64,000 nt of DNA, taken from positions 19,754 to 83,753 of the forward strand of contig NZ_FNNN01000026.1 of the NCBI RefSeq assembly GCF_900106755.1. Direction: 5' to 3'. The notes beneath the pieces were generated by a model, which had not been told where the DNA came from, searched no databases, and worked only from the letters and a program-made list of their open reading frames with translations. The translations under genes were made by a program, and so were the position numbers. How positions within the stretch are numbered: the first letter of the stretch is position 1; every line of letters starts with the position of its first letter. Shown here piece by piece: positions 35,566 through 43,262 of this stretch. Origin of the DNA: Bacteroides faecis MAJ27. GTDB lineage: Bacteria > Bacteroidota > Bacteroidia > Bacteroidales > Bacteroidaceae.

Positions 35566-35611
35566 CCCCGTTTGTGTAGATTATAGCTATCTAAACAAAC
35601 GGGGATTTTTT
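35566..35611 (+). terminator. Riboswitch 3-associated terminator
   Basis: CCCCGTTTGTGTAGA (35566-35580) pairs with TCTAAACAAACGGGG (35590-35604) with one mismatch, followed by ATTTTTT. The arms nearly repeat those of the terminator behind riboswitch 1. It ends about 26 nt before the ATG at 35637. Confidence 0.9.
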
Positions 35612-35636
35612 GTTTAATATCAAATAATTTACATTT

Positions 35637-37631
35637 ATGAGAAAGCAAATGCGTTTCTGGGCAGTCAGACTGATGACCTTCGCCCTTTTTAGTATTCTAA
35701 TTGCAGGATGTTACAACGACGATGAGTTATGGGATGAAGTGAAGGGGATAAAAACCGAACTCTCTCAGTTAAAAGAAAACCTCAGCAATCTTCAGACAAT
35801 CGTTTCGGCTTACGAGAATGCCAAGTTTATCACCAACTATGAAGAAACGGACGAAGGTATAAAGATTACTTTCAGCGACAATAAAACGATTATCGTCAAA
35901 CACGGAGAAAAGGGAGCAGATGCCCCTGTAATCGGAGTGAAAGCAGAAGATGGAATCTATTACTGGACAATCACCGCAAACGGAGAAACCCAATTTCTGC
36001 TTGTAGACGGACAAAAACTCCTCGTAACCGGAGCAGCACCACAACTAAGTGTTGATACTGACGGATACTGGACAGTAGATGGAGAACGGCTCAAAGATAC
36101 GACTGGAAAAGACGTAAAGGCCAACGAGTCCTTCTTTCAGTCAGTGATCCCTTCAGAAATGGAAGTTGTCTTTACTCTGACAAATGGAACCAGTTTCAGC
36201 ATACCTACCACCAAAGGAGTAAACAGTTTCTCTTTCGTGAAACCGACCGACGGACGTCCTTACTACGTTTTCAACTTCAACGAAAAGAAAACTCTTTCAC
36301 TGAATATGGACAAAATAATCAGCGTAGATTTCTTGAAGAAACCAGAAGGGTGGACATTCACTCTCAACAAAAATGCAAAAACACTAACAGTAAAAGCTCC
36401 TGCTTATACCGACCAATCCTACAATGGAGGCATTGTAACTCTGGTAGGTATCCACGAGAATGGGAATACGATGTTTGCTTCCATCGAAGTATGTGCTTCT
36501 ATTGACTTTACTGATACAAAAGGTACTTTCGTAGTCTGTGAAGGCAATATGAGTAGTGCCAATGGAACGATCTATTTTTATGATAAAAACGGAGTTGAAT
36601 ACAGCAACGTTTTCGAAAATGCCAATAATGGTATGGAAATAGGAAATGTAGTTCAGGACATGTATATGGCAAATGAAAAGATTTATATAATTGCTCAAAA
36701 CGGTAGCAGCCAGGGAGGAGCCGGACGTTTCGTGGTATGCGATGCCCATACATTTAAAATGGAATACGCTGATCCTTTGGTAATCATGACTCCGGAAGGT
36801 AAATCTACGTGGCCTCAACACTTAGTAGTAGTCAGCCCGACACGTGCATACGTTCAATATTCAGAATCGGGTATGGAAGCCACTTCAGGTATCGCCGCAC
36901 TGACTTTGAGCGATGGAGCTGTAAAAGTAGAACCAACAGTCGACGGAAGCTTCGGTGCATTTACTGTAGCAGGTGCTACTAAAGGCCGCATGGTTTATTC
37001 TCGCGGCAAGGTGTATGCGGGATGCGGACAGAAAGTAATTATCATCGATCCGGCCACCGATCAGATTATCAAATCAATCCCATTCGAAGGACATCAGATT
37101 AAGGGTATCGCCAAAGGCGCAGACGGAAATATCTATTGCCCGCTCGCCGCAACTTACACAGGAAGCCTTTACAGCCCGACATTCACCTCTTCTCCTAAAA
37201 TGGTAGCGCTTGACCATGATGGCAATGTACTCTCTGAAACGGATATGCCGGATGAGATCGAACTTCCAATCGCAAGTTGGTCACCTTCTGTCGGCTTCTG
37301 TGCAAGCTTCACTCAGCCCAATTTATACTTTGTGGATACAGACGCATTCAACGCAACCAGTGCCACTCGCTACAACTATACTACACAGAGCTTCGACGTA
37401 AACTTCCTGAAATCCAGCATAACGATTTATGGTATTATGGGTATTCACCCTATTACGGAAGAATATTGGGTAGGACAGTCCACCTATGTAAATAGTGATA
37501 TATATGTATATGATATTTCAAGTGGCACTCCAACGGAGAAGTCTCACTTCAAATATAACAGCCAACGCGGAGCCAGCCCGGCAGGAATCGATTTTGTATA
37601 CCGGTTCTCTGACGAATGGATCAATAAATAG
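35637..37631 (+). CDS. DUF4988-propeller surface lipoprotein, BtuG-like
   Basis: 664 residues. Lipobox LIAGC (Cys25). A coiled coil at about 30-60 (ELWDEVKGIKTELSQLKENL) leads into a DUF4988-type region (about 60-190; repeated modules with APVIGVKAEDGIYYWTI and APQLSVDTDGYWTVDG). Residues about 195-295 form a further beta domain, and about 300-664 a YncE/DUF5074 propeller resembling BtuG (TFVVCEGNMSSANGTIYFYD, NEKIYIIAQNGSSQG, GIAKGADGNIYCPLA, PTEKSHFKYN). A cobalamin riboswitch and terminator precede it and a strong terminator follows, making a B12-regulated single-gene unit. Surface corrinoid binding is the natural guess; it is not demonstrated. Confidence 0.8.
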   Translation: MRKQMRFWAVRLMTFALFSILIAGCYNDDELWDEVKGIKTELSQLKENLSNLQTIVSAYENAKFITNYEETDEGIKITFSDNKTIIVKHGEKGADAPVIGVKAEDGIYYWTITANGETQFLLVDGQKLLVTGAAPQLSVDTDGYWTVDGERLKDTTGKDVKANESFFQSVIPSEMEVVFTLTNGTSFSIPTTKGVNSFSFVKPTDGRPYYVFNFNEKKTLSLNMDKIISVDFLKKPEGWTFTLNKNAKTLTVKAPAYTDQSYNGGIVTLVGIHENGNTMFASIEVCASIDFTDTKGTFVVCEGNMSSANGTIYFYDKNGVEYSNVFENANNGMEIGNVVQDMYMANEKIYIIAQNGSSQGGAGRFVVCDAHTFKMEYADPLVIMTPEGKSTWPQHLVVVSPTRAYVQYSESGMEATSGIAALTLSDGAVKVEPTVDGSFGAFTVAGATKGRMVYSRGKVYAGCGQKVIIIDPATDQIIKSIPFEGHQIKGIAKGADGNIYCPLAATYTGSLYSPTFTSSPKMVALDHDGNVLSETDMPDEIELPIASWSPSVGFCASFTQPNLYFVDTDAFNATSATRYNYTTQSFDVNFLKSSITIYGIMGIHPITEEYWVGQSTYVNSDIYVYDISSGTPTEKSHFKYNSQRGASPAGIDFVYRFSDEWINK

Positions 37632-37638
37632 CAGAAAG

Positions 37639-37679
37639 AAGAGATAAAAATTACCAAATGGTAATTTTTATCTCTTTTC
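37639..37679 (+). terminator. Strong intrinsic terminator after the BtuG-like gene
   Basis: AAGAGATAAAAATTACC (37639-37655) and GGTAATTTTTATCTCTT (37660-37676) form a perfect 17-bp stem with a 4-nt AAAT loop, ending in TTTT. Confidence 0.9.
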
Positions 37680-37686
37680 ATACCTC

Positions 37687-37694
37687 TACCTTTG
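37687..37694 (+). promoter_or_regulatory. Promoter -7 element for the MATE gene
   Basis: TACCTTTG, 31 nt before the ATG at 37726 and just past the preceding terminator. Confidence 0.55.
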
Positions 37695-37725
37695 CACCCG
37701 TTTTAATTATAAAAGGTAGAAAGTC

Positions 37726-39081
37726 ATGAAAGACAGCATTGATTTTGGCAGCATGGACATATCCACGCTATTCCGTAAGTTATTGGTACCGACGGTACTC
37801 GGGATGGTTTTCTCTGCGATATTCGTTATTACGGATGGAATATTCGTAGGAAAAGGAATCGGTAGCGACGCACTGGCCGCCGTCAATATCACAGCCCCTC
37901 TTTTTATGATTGCCGCCGGAATCGGACTGATGTTCGGAGTCGGAGGATTGGTTGTCGCCTCCATTCACCTATCGCAGGGTAAACGTAAGGCAGCCAATAT
38001 CAATATTACTCAGGCACTTGTCTTTTCTGCGATTCTTATACTCATCATGTCTGCTTTGTGTTTCTATTTCGTAGAGCCATTGGGACGCTTCTTGGGCAGT
38101 TCGGATAAATTGTTGCCGTATGTAATAGAATACATGTCGTGGTATGTACCCTTCCTCGTATTCTATGAAATTTTAAATATAGGCATGTTCTATATCCGCT
38201 TGGACGGTTCGCCCAACTATGCCATGATGTGCAATGCCACAGCAGCTATTCTCAACATCCTGTTAAATTATATCTTCATCTTCGAATTTGGTTGGGGAAT
38301 GATGGGCGCTGCCTTCGCCACCAGCCTGGGCACCGTAGTAGGAGGATTGATGACACTCGTCTATCTCATGCACTACTCTCATGACCTTCGCTTATACCGA
38401 ATCAAACTAAGCAGAAAAAGTCTGCGAATGACTTTCCGTAACATAGGATATATGGTAAAATTAGGAAATTCGGCCTTTGTCAGCAAAGCGTCCATTGCCT
38501 GTATGATGTTCCTCGGCAACTATGTCTTTATCCGGAATCTGGGAGAAGACGGGGTAGCTGCCTTCAGTATTGTCTGTTACTTTTTCCCCATCATATTTAT
38601 GGTATATAATGCGATTGCACAATCTGCCCAGCCGATTATCAGCTATAACTTCGGAGCCGGACAGCCGGAACGTATACGGAAGGCACTGCGTCTTTCGCTG
38701 CGTACAGCTTTGATTTGCGGAATCTGCTTTTTCATACTCACAACGCTATGTTGCCGGAACATAGTCGCACTGTTTATAGACCGCAGCTATTCCGCCTTTG
38801 ACATTGCAGTAAACGGCATTCCCTATTTTGGCATCGGCTTCATCTTCTTTGCTATTAATATGATAGGAATCGGCTATTACCAAAGTATTGAACGGGGACA
38901 GAGAGCTACTATCATTACCCTTCTTCGAGGTGTCGTATTTATGCTGATCGGTTTCTTTGTTCTTCCGCCCATTCTCGGTGTGCCGGGCATCTGGCTGGCT
39001 GTTCCGTCGGCAGAGTTATTGACGACACTCTATATTATCGGAATTTATTTCAAAGATCGCTTCATTGTCCGCCGACGATAA
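37726..39081 (+). CDS. MATE family efflux transporter
   Basis: 451 residues with about twelve membrane helices in two six-helix halves. Characteristic segments: LLVPTVLGMVFSAIFVITDGIFVGKGIG SDALAAVN at the N-terminus (split here to mark two motifs), FGVGGLVVASIHLSQGKR, LDGSPNYAMMCNATAAILN (about 163-181) and NAIAQSAQPIISYNFGAG (about 294-311). It should be a Na+- or H+-driven exporter of cations or drugs. A Crp/Fnr-type regulator follows within 14 nt and may control it. Substrate not deducible. Confidence 0.9.
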   Translation: MKDSIDFGSMDISTLFRKLLVPTVLGMVFSAIFVITDGIFVGKGIGSDALAAVNITAPLFMIAAGIGLMFGVGGLVVASIHLSQGKRKAANINITQALVFSAILILIMSALCFYFVEPLGRFLGSSDKLLPYVIEYMSWYVPFLVFYEILNIGMFYIRLDGSPNYAMMCNATAAILNILLNYIFIFEFGWGMMGAAFATSLGTVVGGLMTLVYLMHYSHDLRLYRIKLSRKSLRMTFRNIGYMVKLGNSAFVSKASIACMMFLGNYVFIRNLGEDGVAAFSIVCYFFPIIFMVYNAIAQSAQPIISYNFGAGQPERIRKALRLSLRTALICGICFFILTTLCCRNIVALFIDRSYSAFDIAVNGIPYFGIGFIFFAINMIGIGYYQSIERGQRATIITLLRGVVFMLIGFFVLPPILGVPGIWLAVPSAELLTTLYIIGIYFKDRFIVRRR

Positions 39082-39082
39082 G

Positions 39083-39090
39083 TATCTTTG
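39083..39090 (+). promoter_or_regulatory. Promoter -7 element abutting the Crp/Fnr start
   Basis: TATCTTTG ends 4 nt before the ATG at 39095 and overlaps the end of the MATE gene by none. A transcript from here would have almost no leader. Confidence 0.45.
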
Positions 39091-39094
39091 CACT

Positions 39095-39685
39095 ATGGAA
39101 ACATTCATCAAAAAGCTTTGCAGCAGATACAAAGTATCGGAAGCCGATGTGCAGTCCTTACTGGATTGCATGGAAGAAGTACACTTCAAAAAAAGAGAAC
39201 TGATTGTACGAGAAGGGACAAAGAATAGTAACCTTTACTTTATACGGAATGGAATCTGGCGGGCATATTACCACAAAGACGGAGAAGAAACAACCATCTG
39301 GTTCGCTTCGGACGGAGAGGCTGCCTTCTCCGTCTGGGGATATGTAGACAACGCCTATTCGCTGGTAAATATTCAGGCAATGTGTGACAGCGTGGCTTAC
39401 TGTATCTCCCGCGCTGCCCTGAATCAGTTGTTTTCCTCATCTATCGGGCTTGCCAACCTGGGACTCCGACTCATGGATCATCAATTCCTACAACAAGAGA
39501 ACTGGCTCATAAACCCCGGAAGTCCACGGGCCAAGGAACGCTACCTGAATCTCATCAAAGAGACACCGGAATTATTGCAATATGTACCTCTAAAACATAT
39601 AGCATCTTATTTGTGGATCACACCGCAGTCGCTCAGCAGGATTCGGGCGGAGATAGTAACAAACAACATCGTAATGACAGATTAA
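39095..39685 (+). CDS. Crp/Fnr family transcriptional regulator
   Basis: About 196 residues from the ATG at 39095; the in-frame TTG at 39065 lies inside the MATE gene and upstream of the -7 box. N-terminal cyclic-nucleotide-binding-like beta-roll (ELIVREGTKNSNLYFIRNGIWRAYY, WFASDGEAAFSVWGY), then the dimer helix and a C-terminal region (ERYLNLIKETPELLQYV, HIASYLWITPQSLSRIRAE) that forms a winged helix. It lacks the Fnr cysteines, and the ligand is unknown. It follows the MATE gene closely and its stop overlaps that of the convergent GntR gene. Confidence 0.88.
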   Translation: METFIKKLCSRYKVSEADVQSLLDCMEEVHFKKRELIVREGTKNSNLYFIRNGIWRAYYHKDGEETTIWFASDGEAAFSVWGYVDNAYSLVNIQAMCDSVAYCISRAALNQLFSSSIGLANLGLRLMDHQFLQQENWLINPGSPRAKERYLNLIKETPELLQYVPLKHIASYLWITPQSLSRIRAEIVTNNIVMTD

Positions 39686-40416
39686 ATATTTCTTTCAAAC
39701 TCAAGTGAATATGTAAAACTATCAGCACGATAATAACCTATATTCCATTCAAGTGGGCATCCATCCGGATCATAAACAAATCTTTTGCGTACAAGAATTG
39801 GATCTCCCACCTTTATCTCAAGTTTATTAGCAATATATTTATCGGCTAATCTAGCACTTATATCTTCCTTAGAAACTTTTGCTATCGCATGATAATCTCT
39901 TTCTAATATTTCATAAAGGGGACGAGAAAAGTCCTCACTTCCTGTCAAACCAATCTTAGGATTAAAGTAAGATATAAAATATACGAAAGGATATTCTTGA
40001 TTTCCACGCAGACGTTCTAACTTCAAAATTCTTTTCACATCAGGAGAATTAAAAAAAAGAGCTATATCATCTGTCGGTTTCGTCCAACTAACATGAAGTT
40101 CATAATTCATCGGTACAATTCCCAAAGCTTTCATTTCCTGTGTAAAACTCATCCAATTCTGAGCTTTAGAACAAACAGATGAGTTTACAACAACTGTACC
40201 CACTCCTTTTTTCCGCATCAGCAAACCTTCATTCACAAGATTATTAATCGCCTGTCTTAGAGTATTCCGAGATATGCCTAATTGTTTAGACAAATCAATC
40301 TCATTAGGAAGCATCTTACCTTGTTTATATTCCTCCCCTTTGATAATTGTCCTCAACTGTTCTTCTATCTGAAGATAAAGGGGGATTGCACTGTTATGAT
40401 TGACTAATATCTTCAT
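39682..40416 (-). CDS. GntR/UTRA (HutC-type) transcriptional regulator
   Basis: About 244 residues from the ATG at 40416; the longer frame to 40461 adds a low-complexity FIFIFIF stretch that spans the promoter. N-terminal winged helix (PLYLQIEEQLRTIIKGEEYK, MLPNEIDLSKQLGISRNTLRQAINNL) and a C-terminal UTRA ligand-binding domain (LERLRGNQEYPFVYFISYF, GDPILVRKRFVYDPDGCPLEWNIGYYRADSF split as two motifs). Such regulators usually bind a phosphorylated sugar. It diverges from the kinase-isomerase gene and is the only regulator adjacent to the PUL. Confidence 0.9.
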   Translation of the reverse strand: MKILVNHNSAIPLYLQIEEQLRTIIKGEEYKQGKMLPNEIDLSKQLGISRNTLRQAINNLVNEGLLMRKKGVGTVVVNSSVCSKAQNWMSFTQEMKALGIVPMNYELHVSWTKPTDDIALFFNSPDVKRILKLERLRGNQEYPFVYFISYFNPKIGLTGSEDFSRPLYEILERDYHAIAKVSKEDISARLADKYIANKLEIKVGDPILVRKRFVYDPDGCPLEWNIGYYRADSFTYSLEFERNI

Positions 40417-40430
40417 GATTAACTTTTTTA

Positions 40431-40438
40431 CAAAGATA
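40431..40438 (-). promoter_or_regulatory. Promoter -7 element for the GntR gene
   Basis: Minus-strand TATCTTTG, 14 nt before the GntR ATG. Confidence 0.5.
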
Positions 40439-40466
40439 AAAATAAAAATAAAAACAGCCAATATTT

Positions 40467-40504
40467 TTTGTTCTTTTCAAGAAAAAGAATACATTTGCAA
40501 ATGT
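40467..40504 (+). promoter_or_regulatory. Promoter and candidate GntR operator of the PUL front operon
   Basis: TTTG (40467-40470) and TACATTTG (40490-40497) are 19 bp apart, an excellent promoter for the gene at 40547. The -7 box lies inside a perfect 14-bp palindrome, ACATTTGCAAATGT (40491-40504), which would suit a dimeric repressor. Confidence 0.6.
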
Positions 40505-40546
40505 TTATATGTTCAGACATACTTAATCATTTAAATCATAATAGCT

Positions 40547-43246
40547 ATGAAGCATTATTTGGGAATAGACATAGGAGGTACACATATAAAAGGTGGAGTC
40601 GTCGATCCGCTAACAAACAGCATTTACCAAAACATAATATCTCACGAAGAATTGACAGTTACAGATTCAACATCAAGCATCATTACGAAAATCCATAAGG
40701 TTATTGCTGATATTCAAACACGTACGTCGTTATCAGAATTAAACGGAATCGGCATAGCTATACCTGGACCATGTGACTACTCCAAAGGAATAGTTTCCAT
40801 TTATGGTGTACCCAAATTCCAGTCACTTTTTGGGCTCAACCTTAAAGAAGAAATAAAAAAAGAATCACATCTGAATACTTTGTTCATAAATGACGCTTCT
40901 GCATATGCCTTAGGGGAATATTATGCAGGAGCAGCAAAAGATGCTAATAGAAGTATCATAGTTACAATCGGCACCGGACTTGGAAGCACATTTCTTGAAA
41001 ACGACACTGTTTTAAACGAACAGACAGAAGGTATACCAGAACATGGCTATCTTTACAACATTCCTTATCAAGATGGGATAGCAGATGACTATTTCTCGAC
41101 AAGGTGGTTTGTAAACACCTGGAATACACAATTTTCAAATAAAAAAGTATCCGGTGTAAAAGAGATTGCCTTGTATGCTTTAGCTGGAGACCGAAATGCA
41201 CATTCATTATTTAAAAAATTCGCTTCAAACTTCGTAGAATTCATCACTCCGTTCCTCCAAAAGTTTAAACCGGAGAAATTAATTATAGGAGGAAATATAG
41301 CAAAGGCTTCCGATTTCTTTCTAAGCAACATTCAATCTCAATTAGAGAAACTTAATTTAATTACTAAAATAGATATCTGTAAATTATGGGATATATCCCC
41401 ATTAATAGGATCAGCTATTCACACAAGCATTATACTTGAAAACATGGAAAATATCAAAGAAAAAAGACATACTGAACAATTTATTGCCCCTACAAATTCC
41501 ACTCCCACTTCTTCAGGAGAATATGATATTTATCCGGCATTCCCGTTAGGAAAAAGCAAAATCGAGAAAGGTATTAATCAATTAGCTAACTGGATAGAAA
41601 AACATTCTCAAATAAAAATTGATGGTTATGCCGGAGTCTTTTGGGATGAATTAATTATTAAATTAGGAGAAGAATTAAGAAGAAGAGGAAAGAATGTGCG
41701 ATTCTTTCATGCCAGTGCAGCAATGAAAGATCCACATACTATTGAAAAAATGATCGCTCCTTATCTGGGAGGAGACAATCCATTATTCGGCACCATAACT
41801 GATAAAAACCTGATGGACTGGTTTGATAAAAATAAGCTTAGTGCTATCCAGCCTGATCCGGAGGCAGACTTGAATATATTCATTGGCATAGGGGCAGCCC
41901 TCTCTCCATGGCAAGCTCCACTAATTTATATAGATGTTCCTAAAAATGAAATTCAATTCAGAATGCGTGCCGGAGTTATCTATAATTTAGGATTAGATTA
42001 CCGGAAAGACAATCAGCAGGCCTACAAACAATTATACTTTGTTGACTGGATTGTCCTGAACAAGCATAAAAAGCAATACCTTCCTTCAATTAACCTTCTT
42101 ATTGACGGACAAAGAGAATGGGATGAACTATTAATGATTTCAGGAAATGATTTACGAGAAGGGTTGAATAAAATGAGCCATAATTTTTTCAGAGTTCGCC
42201 CTTGGTTTGAACCCGGTGCTTGGGGAGGACAATGGATGAAAAATCATATTCAGGGATTAAATAAAGAAGTAGCTAATCTCGCATGGTCTTTTGAATTGAT
42301 GGTACTCGAAAACGGACTAATGTTCGAAAGCGACGGATATCGGCTTGAAGTATCTTTCGATTTTCTCATGTATAGCGATTATCAGAATATATTAGGAGAA
42401 TGTGCCGAAACATTTAAGTATAACTTCCCTATACGTTTCGACTTTTTAGATACCTTTGACGGTGATAATCTCTCCATCCAGTGCCACCCACGTCCTCGAT
42501 ATATACGAGAACACTTTAATATGCCATTCACTCAAGACGAAACATATTACATATTAGACTGCAAAAACTCGCCTTGCGTATATTTAGGCTTTCAAGATAA
42601 TATTATTCCTGAAAAATTCCAATACGCTCTAGAAGAAAGTCAACAAAAGGCCCAAAAGGTAGATATTGAAGAATTTGTCCAAAAACACCAAGCTAAAAAG
42701 CATGATTTTTTTCTTATTCCTAATGGAACCATACATGCTTCTGGAAAAGATTGCCTGGTACTGGAGATAAGTAGTGCACCCTATATTTTTACATTCAAAA
42801 TGTATGACTGGATACGTTTAGGATTGGACGGCAAACCACGTCCTTTAAACATACAGCACGGAATGAACAATCTATATTTTGACAGAAAAGGAGAAAAAGT
42901 TGTTCAAGAACTGATTTGTCATCCATGTGTTATGGAAGAAAACCAGGAATGTACCATAGAACATTTGTCTACCCACAAAGAGCATTTTTATGATGTATAC
43001 CGTTATACTATCAAAAATCGCATTCAAATGAAAACCGAAAATAAATGTCATGTATGTATGGTCGTAGAGGGGGATTCCATTTATGTAGAAACAGAGGAAG
43101 GCATGAAACAACGTTTTAACTACGCAGAGACTTTTGTTATCCCAGCTGCAGCTAAATCCTATACAATTATAAATGAAAATCCTGATAAAGAAGTTATGCT
43201 AGTAAAAGCCTTTGTTAAAGAAAATGTTACATTGAATCCATATTAG
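40547..43246 (+). CDS. ROK-family sugar kinase fused to class I mannose-6-phosphate isomerase
   Basis: 899 residues in three parts. Residues 1-300 are a ROK kinase: phosphate loop GIDIGGTHIKGG (5-16), IGIAIPGP, INDASAYALGEYYAGA and TIGTGLGST (about 141-149). The usual ROK zinc motif CxCGxxGC is absent. Residues about 330-530 form a domain I cannot name. Residues about 545-899 are a class I phosphomannose isomerase: RPWFEPGAWGGQW, QCHPRPRYIREHF (near 644), PNGTIHASG (near 725) and LEISSAPYIFTFKMYDW. Together they could phosphorylate mannose and isomerise it to fructose-6-phosphate. It is first in the operon with GH92 and MFS. Confidence 0.85.
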   Translation: MKHYLGIDIGGTHIKGGVVDPLTNSIYQNIISHEELTVTDSTSSIITKIHKVIADIQTRTSLSELNGIGIAIPGPCDYSKGIVSIYGVPKFQSLFGLNLKEEIKKESHLNTLFINDASAYALGEYYAGAAKDANRSIIVTIGTGLGSTFLENDTVLNEQTEGIPEHGYLYNIPYQDGIADDYFSTRWFVNTWNTQFSNKKVSGVKEIALYALAGDRNAHSLFKKFASNFVEFITPFLQKFKPEKLIIGGNIAKASDFFLSNIQSQLEKLNLITKIDICKLWDISPLIGSAIHTSIILENMENIKEKRHTEQFIAPTNSTPTSSGEYDIYPAFPLGKSKIEKGINQLANWIEKHSQIKIDGYAGVFWDELIIKLGEELRRRGKNVRFFHASAAMKDPHTIEKMIAPYLGGDNPLFGTITDKNLMDWFDKNKLSAIQPDPEADLNIFIGIGAALSPWQAPLIYIDVPKNEIQFRMRAGVIYNLGLDYRKDNQQAYKQLYFVDWIVLNKHKKQYLPSINLLIDGQREWDELLMISGNDLREGLNKMSHNFFRVRPWFEPGAWGGQWMKNHIQGLNKEVANLAWSFELMVLENGLMFESDGYRLEVSFDFLMYSDYQNILGECAETFKYNFPIRFDFLDTFDGDNLSIQCHPRPRYIREHFNMPFTQDETYYILDCKNSPCVYLGFQDNIIPEKFQYALEESQQKAQKVDIEEFVQKHQAKKHDFFLIPNGTIHASGKDCLVLEISSAPYIFTFKMYDWIRLGLDGKPRPLNIQHGMNNLYFDRKGEKVVQELICHPCVMEENQECTIEHLSTHKEHFYDVYRYTIKNRIQMKTENKCHVCMVVEGDSIYVETEEGMKQRFNYAETFVIPAAAKSYTIINENPDKEVMLVKAFVKENVTLNPY

Positions 43247-43262
43247 ACTTAATTTAACTCCC

